This document shows, piece by piece, positions 11,176-22,600 of a DNA stretch of 64,000 nt. Each line of letters starts with the position of its first letter. Positions within the stretch are counted from its first letter, which is position 1. The notes under the pieces were generated by a model. That model saw only the letters and a program-made list of their open reading frames with translations, had not been told where the DNA came from and did not search any database. A program made the position numbers and the translations under genes. The stretch spans positions 106,711,486 through 106,775,485 of the forward strand of contig OZ020269.1 in assembly GCA_963971225.1 (NCBI GenBank), read 5' to 3'. This DNA comes from Melieria omissa. Its lineage: Eukaryota > Arthropoda > Insecta > Diptera > Ulidiidae.

Positions 11176-11330
11176 AGGTTAGGTTAGGTAAAGGAAGTCC
11201 GTATGCGGCACAGACCACACTTCCACTCCGCAACCAAAATGGCTTATTCTGAATCCTTTCTTGATCCTCATCTGGAGCTAATCTTAATGCAAAGCAAATT
11301 AGTTCGACCTCTTGAATGAAGGAGAGCATC
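11176..11330 (-). mobile_element. non-LTR 3' tail fragment
   Basis: GGTTAGGTTAGGTAAAG followed by GCGGCACAGACCACACTTCC and CCGCAACCAAAATGG. The minus strand corresponds to the end found on the plus strand at 61,590-61,668 (CCATTTTGG...GTGGAAGTGCGGCC...CCTACCTAACC). Confidence 0.5.
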
Positions 11331-12729
11331 TTAAAAAAAATTCTGTAATTACATATAATCATCCAAGAAAACGGCAAAAACTAATTGGTTTTCTTTCAAT
11401 TCTGAACTTAAATGCCTTAAATGATATTTCTAACATATTGCTGGTTCAAAAAGGTTGAATAACTGATTTATGATTACCAATGATATATTTGTTGTCATTT
11501 AATTACTTAATCAACTAATTAGTTTACTATTTATTATGAATAGTTCAAGAGTCGACTACAAATGAGTTAATTGACTAAATTACATAGTTGATTACGTTCA
11601 CATGAACTGAACACCAACTGAACCCAAACAAAGACTATCATTTTAATAAGTTTCAAGGTCAGATAATTGGAATTAATAGAGGTTTAAAATTAAACGCAAT
11701 CCTTAAAAAAAAATTGCAAATCCTCTATAAAAATGTGAAGATTTTCTCTGTAGGTCTATTCACTTTAATTTGAAAGCATCGATAGAAATTGAAGTATGAA
11801 TGATTAATTCATGATTCCAATATGCCAGCCGCAACAAAACCAACCTTGAGCGCCCCATTTGCCATGAAGCGTGCACGTAGTCTTTACAGCTGCGGCACCC
11901 TGTAGGCCGCGTATTCGCTACCTGTGCGTCTGGTGTGCCACTTATTGAAAATTGCGGCCCTCGAACATAACGCGCGCAAGTTTTCGTTTCGCATTCGACT
12001 TCTTGTGGCTGAATTATAATTCAAGTTCGTGCGTACAGTGCGCGCTGCCAAAGAGAACGTCATGTAAAAAGTAAAAGATTAAAAGTAAAATTGAAAAAAA
12101 ACAATGTTCATTACTACATAGATATACATATATATTTACTAGCATGTATGTATATATGTATATGTCCTTATGTAAATGCCAAAATGTGCACTTTGTGCGC
12201 TGATAAGGCGCCGCCTTTGACAATATAACACAAACACCAAAACAGTCTATTGTTGTTGTTGTGGTAATGATTTTTAGTGGCACATTTTAGTTGATGTTTT
12301 TTGTTTTTGGTCTCATATTAACTACTACACTAAGTGTTTGCGACTATCGTTGTTGTTGCTGCTTGATATTGCCCCCATAAAATAATTTGTTAATATTTTT
12401 ATTAGGTTTGGTTGTTGTTGGTTGTTTTTAGTTGTAATTGTTTTTTTTTCTGTGCGGTTTTTTCCTCCTGATTTCGACTGACGTCGCCTGCCGTTTTTTT
12501 GCTCTCTACTCATATTCGGTCTCTCTCTCGTATTTTTACTATTGTTGCCGTTATTGTAGCCAGTGACCCGTTATAAGCGTGGGTGTGTTTTTCGACTGAT
12601 GTGGTTGTTTTTGTAAACATTTGTTGTTGCGGTAGGCGCGTTTAGTATGATCGGCAGTACTTGTTGTTTCAACTCACCTCTAGTAGCGTTTTAGTTGTTA
12701 CTATATATCTATCTATCTATAAGTCGTTA
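11331..12729. other. non-coding, nothing recognised
   Basis: AT-rich sequence plus a less AT-rich patch at 11,820-12,060. From 12,200 it carries TTGTTG microsatellites. No gene seen. Confidence 0.4.
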
Positions 12730-12731
12730 TA

Positions 12732-12980
12732 TCTGTGGTCAAAAGCAATAACCGCCTAAGTCGAAAATTGCTGTTTCGAGCAATCTTGCTTTAAAGTTTT
12801 AGCGCGCAGTGTGTTTGTTATGGGAATGCGATTAGGTTTTTATTAATAACTTTTTTAATTTTAAAGTTACAAACTCCCCGATTTTACACAAACGTAGAGC
12901 ACAGTCAAGGGAACGTGGTGGCATCCATAACTCAATTTCTTCTTAAGTCGACTTAAGCGGTTATTGCTTTTGACCACAGA
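12732..12980. mobile_element. Tc1/mariner-type MITE, 249 bp
   Basis: Flanked by TA at 12,730-12,731 and 12,981-12,982. Terminal inverted repeats of 33 bp start TCTGTGGTCAAAAGCAATAA (12,732-12,764) and end with the complement (12,948-12,980), with one mismatch. The interior is non-coding. A perfect 16 bp palindrome, CTTAAGTCGACTTAAG, overlaps the inner end of the right repeat. The TA duplication points to the IS630-Tc1-mariner superfamily; the partner transposase is not in the window. Confidence 0.8.
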
Positions 12981-13079
12981 TATGCCGTTATATTTTGTTT
13001 TCTTAACTAATAAAAGTTTTATTTATAATCAAATTAATTACTATTATTAAAACTAACTTAAACTTAACTAAATTATCTA

Positions 13080-15010
13080 TCGTTATTTGGCGTTATATGT
13101 AGCTAGTATTGCTGTTAGTGGTGTTAAGTTTTGAAAAACAGCATATTTGCATTCCATTAACCGTTATTTGACGTTATATTAGGTTTAATTATATATAGTA
13201 TTTTAATTTTTAGTCAAATTAATGACTTGCGTTTATTTTAAAGGTTTTTGTTGCTGTAATTTTAAATTAGCTAACGTTATTTTACGTTATATGTAGCTAA
13301 CATTGCTATTAGTGGTGTTTAGTTTTGAAAACAACATATTTGCAATGAATTTATTTATTTTATTATAAATTTGAGACCGTTATTTGGCGTTATATATAGC
13401 TGGCATTGCTGTTTTTGGTGTTTAGTTTTGAGAGAAACACCTTTTGCGTCCATTCAGTTCAAGTTTTTGGCTTTTGTTAAGAAATACATCGTTTTTATTA
13501 GTCGTTATTTGGCGTTATAGCCTGTCTGAGCTTTTATATTCTAGTTGGATAGTTGCAAAATGCATTTCGACTTTTAATATGAATCCGTTTGCTGTATTGT
13601 CAAAGTTTGCTTAGTTTTTCGACAGTCGTTATTTGGCGTTATGAGTTGCATTGTATTTTTAAAAATATTTTAGTTCATTTTTATTGTTGATACAGTTGTT
13701 TTTGCTGGTATTATTAGGTTTTTTGAATTTTTTGGATGCCGTTATTTGCAACCACAGCTCGTATTCTCATTTCTAGGAAAGCAGTTATGAGTTTTGCTCA
13801 TTTTTTGTCACTACTTTAGCTGATTAAATTGTTAGTATGACTGTTTTTGCAGTCTTTTGTATGTTTTTAGTAATCGTTATATACATTTAAAGCTTAAATT
13901 CTAATATTTATATTAGTAACTTTTAACGATTTCTTGCTAATACTTTAGTAGTTATATTGTGACTCATTTCCAATGAAGTAGTTATAAAATTTGTTGATTT
14001 TTTGTCAATATTTTAAGACTGTTTTTGTTGTTTTTAGTATGTTTTTGGCTGTCGTTATATGCATTCACAGCTGAAGTTCTCACATTTTCAATAGTAGTTG
14101 CTGGCAATGGTGTTTGTTTTAGTATTTTTTTGAAATAACATTGTAAATATGACTGTTTTCGCTGTCTCTGACATTTTGAAGACAGTTTTTGGTTGCCGTT
14201 ATATGAGCTTTTAGCTTATATTCTAAATTTTGCCGTAATAGTTGCTGGTACTGTTGATTCAGCGCTAATATTTTAAAAGTTTTACTGTCTGTATGACTGT
14301 GTTTGATGCCGTTATTAATTTGTTAGTCGCTTATGAGTGCCGTTATGTGCATTGATAGGTTTTCTACTAATTTTTTAAGTCGTACATTTGTCGAAGTCGA
14401 GGATTTATTGTTCTCGAGGATTTATTTGTTCTACTGTTGTTTTAGTTACATAAATCACCGTTTTTTAGATGACTTGTTGACCGTCATATGAAATTTTAGT
14501 TTATATTCTAAATTTTTCAGTAATAGCTGTTGTTGTAATAGTTATTTCGTCGGTATGACTATTTTTGATGCCGTTATTAATTTGTTAGCTGCTTATAAGT
14601 GTCATTATGTGCTTTTATAGGTTTCTTACTAATTTTTTAAGCCGTAGATTAATCGAATTCGAAGATTTATTCGTTCTGCTATGGTTTGAGCTACATAAAT
14701 CACCGTTATTTAGATGTCTTGTTGACCGTTATATGAGCTTTTAGCTTATATTCTAAATTTTTCAGTAATAGTTGCTGGTACTGTTGATTCAGCGCTAATA
14801 TTTTAAAAGTTTTACTGTCCGTATGACTATGTTTGATGCTGTTATTAATTTGTTAGTCGCTTATGAGTGCCGTTATGTGCATTTATAGGTTTTGTACTAA
14901 TTTTTGAAGTCGTAGTTGTTGTTTTTAGCCCAAATTGTCTAGGAAGTTCGAAGATTTATTCGTTCTGTTGTCGTTATAGTTACAAAAAACACCGTTATTT
15001 AGATGACTCA
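13080..15010. repeat. CGTTAT-based degenerate array with higher-order units
   Basis: The left part is built on CGTTATTTGGCGTTATAT (about 13,081; 13,163; 13,277; 13,379; 13,503; 13,627), often followed by TAGC-ATTGCTGTT-GTGGTGTTTAG. The right part has higher-order units of about 240-290 bp starting near 14,191, 14,482 and 14,722. Each unit has ACCGTTATATGAGCTTTTAG, then GTATGACT-TTTGATGCCGTT, then TTAATTTGTTAG and a C(T)TTATGAGTGCCGTTATGTGC block. The first and third units are nearly identical for about 190 bp. No coding capacity. Confidence 0.75.
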
Positions 15011-15169
15011 TAGACTAGTAGCCATTATATATAATATTTAGTCATAGTTTTTTTTTTTAAACTGAGTTATTAGTTGTTTCAATAAAATATATCGTAAAGT
15101 ACGACAGGTTATGTTAAATCGTAGACGTTATTAGTTGTTTTTTCTTACTTACTCCCTATCGCTAACTAA

Positions 15170-16700
15170 CTATCGCTCTACCAGCTGTCGTTAGTGCTGG
15201 CTTTTCTCAACTTTGTTACCGACTCTCATTTATCATATCAACACTTCATTCAAAGCTTCGCTTATTTCTTTACTTCCGCTGTTTCGCTTCATTGGCAATT
15301 TTGTTACTAAACCGGGGCACTTCCTTCTTTCTTGATTGCTTTCAGCACACTCCCCCTTCATTTTAGTTTTTTACACGCGCAGTTTTTAGTTGTATTTGTA
15401 TTTATATTTCACCTTCAATTTTCTCTTTAGTTTTGCTTGCCATTTTCGTTTCTTTGTTTGTTTGTTTTTCGGCGACAACTTTAAACAACGTTTTGCTCTT
15501 TCCAACTTTTATCGCAATTTCAAAGTTAACAATCGCCAACAACAGAACCAAGAGTCAACAATAACAACAACTACAACAACATCTACCGTTAACGTATTTT
15601 ATATTTTTATTGTATTTTTTTTCAAGTATTTTGTTGTTGTTCGCCTTCGTTTAATGTCGTCGTTGACAGCGACCGCAACTGCGGCAACGACGTCAACGTC
15701 GACAATGTTGTTTTTGTCGTTTCTGTCGTTATCGTGCTTTTTGCTGTTCTTGTCATTGTTGTTGTTGTTGTTGTTGTTGCGATTGGCCAACGCTAACTGC
15801 TTGGGGCTTTTAACCGCTTTTAAAATTTTAGTTAATATTATTAACCAAAAGTCGGTCTTCCAGCGCAGTTCGGCGCTCGGCTGTGTTGTTGGCGCTCTCT
15901 CTCTCCGTGTGTGTGTGTGTGGGTTAAGCGGTGCGTTGTGAACGCATGGTTGTTGTTGGTGTGGTTGTCGGTCGGCAGCTGTGAAGCAAACTGAATGGTC
16001 GGTCGTTCGATCAGTTGAACGTGTGTGTGCAAATACGACAAGCGTGGCTTGGCCCGAGTCGGGAGTTGCCAGTTGCGAGTTGGGGGTGGCACCCGGTGCC
16101 AAGTGGCCGCTGAGCCGGTCGATTCGAGGCGGCTGACGCGCGCGTTGAACATTGGAGCTGTTTGTCTACTTTATTATGAATGGCTGTTAATTGTTGTTGT
16201 AAATGATTATCTTTACATAAAACATTTATTGCTGCCACTGCGTACGTTTCAGTCCCTAAATCAATCAATGACGAAGCAATCAAAAAGCATTGAACGTGAA
16301 ATGTTTTGCGCAAAACTAAACTAAACTGAACGCATTGTTGGAAGAGTTTGTGTGGCAGAAAAGTTGCAATACTTCGAAAAGAGTGTCAGCGTTAACACCT
16401 GAGAAAAGTAGAACGTAGCCGTAGCCAGCTGGCGAAGAGAGCGTGAAAAAAGCGTCCGAGACGTTTGTGCGACTTGGCGACTGTCTTTCAGCGCCATCGC
16501 CGTTATTGCAATTGTGATAGTCGTAGTTGTTGTCGAAGCGTTTATTGCCACTGTAGCTGCTGCGGCCAGAATGATGGCTCATGCAGCGAGCGTTGTTGTT
16601 GTTGTTATTGTTTGCAGTGGCCTCGGTGTCTACGTGTACAAAATATGAATTAAAAAAAAAGCATTGAAATCGACACAAACCGAAATTCGTTGGCATTTAT
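15170..16700 (+). promoter_or_regulatory. candidate proximal Pld promoter / leader region
   Basis: A compositionally distinct, GC-richer island 3 kb upstream of the Pld start codon. It holds (GTT)n at 15,757-15,779, (GT)n at about 15,908-15,921 and an initiator-like GATCAGTTGAACGTG at 16,009-16,023. Leader-like sequence rich in GAAAAAAG and AAGTG follows to 16,830. Overlapping open frames on both strands come from trinucleotide repeats. The promoter role rests on position and composition only. Confidence 0.3.
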
Positions 16701-19376
16701 AAAGTGAAAAGTCAATAATGGCACAAAAGAAGTTTTAAAACGGTAACGCAGAGAATTTTAAAGTGTTGGCCCATAACGGCATTTGGCGGCTAGTAGGGAG
16801 TGGAAAGAAGTGTTTAAGTGGCAAGAAAACGACAAAAGAAAAGCTTAAAACGATTCTTTTGGATTTAGTGGAATAATTTTTCAGTTTGGTCTGATTTTAG
16901 ATAATTTGTTTGTGAAAAACGAAGGTTTTGACACACATTGAAAGTAGTTCGAAATTCTGCTTGTGATTACAAAGTGGTCGATTGTTTAAATTTTTTTGTT
17001 ATAAAATGTGTTGAAAAATGTATACAAATTTATTTCGAAAAGTAAAAAAAAAAAGTTTCATAGAAGTTAACAATTTTTTTTTTAAATAAAAGATGATTTG
17101 AATGCTTAAAAAAATTGTTTGAATACGTACGAAAATACATATAAAAGTTAAAAAACATATATAAAAGTTAGAAAAAGTAATAACGACGTGTCATAGAAAA
17201 AAATAATGTTTGTAAAAATAAAATGCAATGTTTTGAATACTTAAAAAGTTAATTTGAATACTTCAAACATACTTGTAAATGTTAAAAAAGAAATATAAAA
17301 ATTCAAAAAAGTAATCAAAGTTTCAGAGAAATAAATAACTTTTGAAAGAATAAAAAAATGTTTGATAAGAAAGTAAAAAGTGTAATATAAATGTTTTATA
17401 AAATTTAATAAATGTGAAAAAATAAAAGTTTTTTTGAAAAGTTGTTTGAAAAGTAAAAAAGTACCAAAAATTCATAAACTTTAATAAAATAAAAAATATA
17501 TAATACTTAACAGAACAACATAAAACTGGCTAAAAACAAAATATTTTTAAATATTTAAAATAAATATTAAATTTTTTCTTTAACAAAAAAATTATTTAAA
17601 TAGATCAGTTTTTACTTTGGGGTTAAATATGAAAATTTTATCAATACAAAAGTTTGTGATTTATGATAAAAACAATTTAAAATTCATGAAATACAGTTTT
17701 AAAAACTAAATTGTTAAACAAATAAATACAAAATAATTAAAAAAAAATTATAAAAATTAAAAAAAGTTTTTTATGTCTGTTCAAAAAATTAGTTCTCTGA
17801 AAGTACAAACAAATTAAAAACTTACTTTAAAAAAATCTATTAAATTGTGTCATGATTTCAAATCAAGTTGTGTGATAAAATTTAACAAAAAAGTTTTCTT
17901 TAAAAAAAAATAAAATGTAGATATTGAAATAAATAAAAAAAAATAAAATTTAAAAATTGCCAAAAACATTTGTGTGTCATTTTGTTGTTGTTGTGTTTGT
18001 TTTGTTATTTGCTTGAAGAATATTGAAAGATTTATGAAATGATTAAAGTTTAACAAAAACAAAAAAGAATTAAACAACATTTCGATTTTTATATTTGTCG
18101 GTTTTTTTTTTGCTGTTTAGTTAAAAGAACAACTACTAACATTTTTTTTAAATCGTAAAACAATGGAAATTTTAATTCAAAAATAAAAAAAACAAAATTA
18201 AATAAAGCAAAATTAAATAAACTTAAAAAATTAAATAAATAAAACAATAATAAAAACAAAATTAAAAAAAAACAAAAAAAATTAAAAAAAACAAAATTAA
18301 AAAAATAAAACAAAATAAAAAACTTAAACATAAAAAAAACATTTGTGTGCCAAGAGTTAAGCAACGTTAAAATATTCAAAGTGTTTTTATGTTTGTGATA
18401 TGTTATTAAGTTAAAAAGTGTCGAGAAATGTAACTGTAGTTAAGAATAACTTAACAAAAACAACAACAAAAATCCTTTAAAAACAAAAACTTTCAAGTTT
18501 TTAATTTTGATAAAGTAAAAAACAGACTTTAAATAATTAAAGTTTGTCTTGTGTTTTGTTTTGTTAAAAATAATAAAAAAATTAAATTAAAAAATTAAAA
18601 AATCAAATTAAAAATTATATGAAAAACATTAAAAAATAAAAATAAAAAAAAACTGCTCAAAACTAACAAAAAACTTCTTAAATTGAAGAAATTGAACTTT
18701 TGGTTCTTGGTTTAAAATTCAACAATAAATTCTTTCAAAAAATTTAAAAACAAACATAAAATGTCAGCAAAATGCAGACATTTCAATTTTTACTTTCGAT
18801 TTTTTGGTTAGAACTAAAAAAAATTGTACAAAGAATTCAACAAAAACCCTAAAAATAAGCAAAATGCAGAAATTGAAATTATACTTTTTTGGTTAAAATT
18901 AAAAAAAATAGAAAAACAATAAAAAAGTTATAAATCAAACAAAACGCAGAAATTGAACTCTTGGTTCTTGGTTTAAAATTCAACAATAAATTCATTGAAA
19001 GAATATAAAAAACCTAAAATATCAGCAAAATGAAGAAATTGAAATTGAAATTTTTAATTGTTTGATTACAATAAAAAAAAAACGTTTCTAAGAATTAAAC
19101 AAAAAACTTCAAAATTCAAAAAAATGTGGAAATGAATTTTTTATTTTACTTTTTATAAAGAAAAATTTTTTATAAAATTTTTATAAAAAAAAGCAACACA
19201 GCCATATAAAATTTTGACCTCAAAAAACGCCGAAAGTGCCGGAGTTCGAAAAGTGTGACAGTGTTTTTTTTCAAATATGTATTGATATTTTCTTCAAATT
19301 TTGTAACCCAATCCATGTTTAACCCTTTGTAGATAATTTTTAAACACAACTGTGGTAGTGTTCAGTTCCTGTGCAG
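16700..19376. other. A-rich low-complexity leader or intron of Pld
   Basis: About 2.7 kb of A-rich plus-strand DNA with runs like AAAATTAAAAAA. Within 18,660-19,140, GAAATTGAAC-TTTGGTTCTTGG and TTTAAAATTCAACAATAAATTC occur twice about 270 bp apart. The sequence TTCAGTTCCTGTGCAG|C at 19,376/19,377 is a plausible 3' splice site, so most of this stretch may be intron rather than 5' UTR. Confidence 0.45.
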
Positions 19377-19566
19377 CTTCAAGCCAAAACCAGGGAGCAA
19401 CTTCCCAATAACGAAATGATATTTTCATAATCCTAAAAGCAACCAAATTCTAGTCTTAAACACAAATCGCCACAAAAGCCAACAAAGTTTAATTCAATAT
19501 TTACTCAAATATTGGCACAAAATTTTAACAACGCAAAATATATAAACAGAAAAACAAAACTAAAAA

Positions 19567-19636
19567 ATGGATGATAGCCGTCTGCACGAAGTACGACGTC
19601 ATCGTCGCAGCATTTCGCAGCTGATCGCCAACATGG
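19567..19636 (+). CDS. Pld: Pld coding exon 1 (23 residues)
   Basis: The ATG at 19,567 lies in a good fly context (AAAAAATGG) and reads [20 protein letters not shown] then ANM, a short basic N-terminus. The exon ends ATGG|GTAACA. The leftover G plus AC from 37,954 makes a GAC codon and continues [13 protein letters not shown]. An alternative start inside exon 2 (the next in-frame ATG is near 38,056) would lose little known structure, so this exon is well supported by splice phase and codon pattern but not proven. Its 5' UTR probably begins at the acceptor 19,376/19,377. Confidence 0.75.
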
Positions 19637-22600
19637 GTAACAACACTACATGCATTTGTTTCTTTTGTTAAATACATTTATACAAAATTTGTTTACAATA
19701 ATTATAGCATATTTATTTTTGGTTATTTGCCGGATTCAACATGAACTCATAGGGTTTTGGTTTCGAAGAGCTGCGGCTCTTAATTTTGTTATTAGCATTT
19801 TTTTGGTTCCAAGAAATTCCACTTCAATGAACTCATTCGCGACGCGCGTCAAGTTCTGTTCAGCTTTTGTTGTTTTTGTTTTGCCAATTGTGACGATTTC
19901 GTCACTGTTGCCACAACTTGTTCTGGTTTCTTGCTGTAACGCTTCATTAATTGTCATTTGATTTAAAAAAAAGGAAAAAATGAGAGCGAAAACGTGTTTG
20001 ACACACTCAAGCGAACAGCCAAAACAATACAATTTGTATAAAATAAACAATTACAAAATGATTTTTTTTTAATAAATTCTATACAGCAGTGAAATAATAA
20101 AAAAATATTTAACACATTTTTTGTGCAGCTGTGAAACAGAAACAACCACATAAATAAAGTCGAAATAAAATTATTTGATTCAATCAGTTTTTTTCAAGGC
20201 ACGTTTTGTGGATGGCAACGACTCTTTTTGCAAAATTTTTTAAGTAAATATTTGAGAATTTTTTTGTTTTTTATTTGAACTTGAAATATAAAGTTTGTAG
20301 ATTAATTTCTGTAAAAGAAAAAGTCGAGAAACCTGTTTCTGCTAAGGAATCATTTGAGAAAACAATTATTAGAAAGGCAGGTAGAAGTGAGAGCTTTGAG
20401 AATGGAACAGACTTAGGCTTAATTAGGCTCATTGTTGTTGGGTCTCAAGCCAAATTGAACAAGTTTTGATGTTTAAATACTTCATGACGTCAATCTCTGA
20501 CAGCAAATTTACTAGAGCTGTGACAAAAGCGCTTATGAGTTCCAGGTCACAAAGACATCCCGAGAAACTGTTGGTTAGTTGAAATTGTTCAGACAAAGCA
20601 CAACCAAAAAACTTTGCACTCAACTCTACGCTTCCATAATTAATTATAATGTTTATTGTAATTAATTTTAAATAAATAAATAAAATAAAAATAAATCAAA
20701 TCTTCAAATATTCGAATATCTTCTTCAATCTCCCACTGTTCTTTTGGTTTTTGTTTATTTTTTTCATTTATTTGCTTTAATTTGAGATTATTTTGTGTTG
20801 TTGCAATCATTCGTTCACCTGTTTGCTTTGCTTTTTATTCAATTAAACTTTTGATTGCGTTAAAAATTGCTGAAATTGTTGAATATTTTTCAGTGCTCCA
20901 TGCAAAAATGCTCTCTTCGATTCCATGACGCGGCCACAGCTGCACATGTGGCAACATTCAGACAGATTTTTGGCATATTTTAGTTTCGCTGCCACACACT
21001 TTGACATGCTCGATGGACAGGCAATCAGTTAGCCTCGTTGTGGGTGTAAGCCACCCACTTCGAATGTTTGAAAGTGGCTCAGAGTCGCTTTGGGGCAACT
21101 GGCGCCCTGCAATGTTTATGTGCAGCAATGAAGTGTTAAGTGGCGGAACTACAAAACTAATGTGTCATAAATTTACAAACAAACATATAAACACACAATT
21201 ACTGACAAACTGACAGACACTTTAATGCACTTTACTAGTCTTGGGCAGCCAAGAGTTGGTTTTGAGTGGCCAACATTACATGACGAGGGGAATTTCTGTG
21301 GCGCATGTTGGTGTTGTTGGTGTTTTATATTTTTGACATTATCAGTTGAGCTCTTTTTTGAAAACTTGTACCATTAAACTGTCGCTTGTGTCAAGTTCTT
21401 TCTCCCATAAAATTATCACTTCATGGCGAATTGGTTTTTTTTTAAATCTCATAAACTGGTTCTAAATAAACACGAATGTGTTTACTTTTCTGCTGTATAA
21501 ATATTTTTAAAATTTTTTTTATTAAGCCAACTACTTAGCACTATTTTGTACAACAAAAAACAAACTGTTACTAATGGCCTAAAGTCAACACTCGAGAAAA
21601 TTCGAAATTACAAATTCGCCGAGTTGACAAGACAGAACACATTTCTCGCTGACTTATGGTCTCAACTTTGTTGCTTGATCTATGAAGACTACACAGACTT
21701 CATAGTTTAGTTGTTTGTTTGGGTTTTTGTTCCAACAGTCTGTCTTCAATATTCAAAGACTTTTTAAAAATTTTTTTTCAAAGCCATAAAACTGAATTGC
21801 TGAGAGAAAATATTTCGGTTCAATTTAGTTGTACGTCAGTTCTTTTCTATTTCCTTAGTATAATTAACAAAATTCTACTCGATTATTTTAAGTGTCTAAT
21901 TGATTCTTTTCATACTAAACTTGAACTCTGAACGTCAACTGTGTTTTTATCATGAAAACTATTAGTCTTAATTAACACAATTAGCTGTGCTGCTGGATGA
22001 TTTCTAAAGCTTCACAAAGCAACACGTGGTAGCAATTAAAAATTCGCACAGAAAATTGTTGAAAAACCATCACAAATGGGAGAAGAAACATGAAACATTT
22101 GCTCAGGGAGGCAAACTGCAGATGGAGAAGCTTAGAGAAGATGCCGTAGATGCAATTCAGCGAGATGAATTTTCTCTACCCTAACTATAGAACCTAATAT
22201 CTGATCAGATCGGGGCAGACATAGTCAGATTAAGTGCTGTCTGAACAAATCAGATGAGAGTCAAAAAGTTTTTGATTATCTCTGCAGGTGCGGGAAAATC
22301 GCTTTTCACAATTCTAAGTAAATTCTCAAGCATTGAGATACACAAAATAGATTCCTTTCGGAAGAAAACGAAATGGATATAACTTTTCCAAACCCCTTTT
22401 GAAGGTTAGCCAAGATTTCATGGGATCAAAGTGGCGCTAAAACTGTAATCGTCGTTGAAGAATTCAGTCGAATTTTCCTTTACCCCTTTAACTATGGAAA
22501 AGTGGTAAAGGAAATTAACCACAAATTTCATTAGATCCCATTTTTTCATGCTTTCGACACAATCTTTTCTATAAGTTCGTTGATTCTATTAAATGATTGA

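Noticed and set aside
15390..16696. Overlapping open frames up to 183 residues on both strands
   Set aside because: Driven by (GTT)n, (GT)n and related trinucleotides; no domain and no splice structure. More likely a promoter/leader region.
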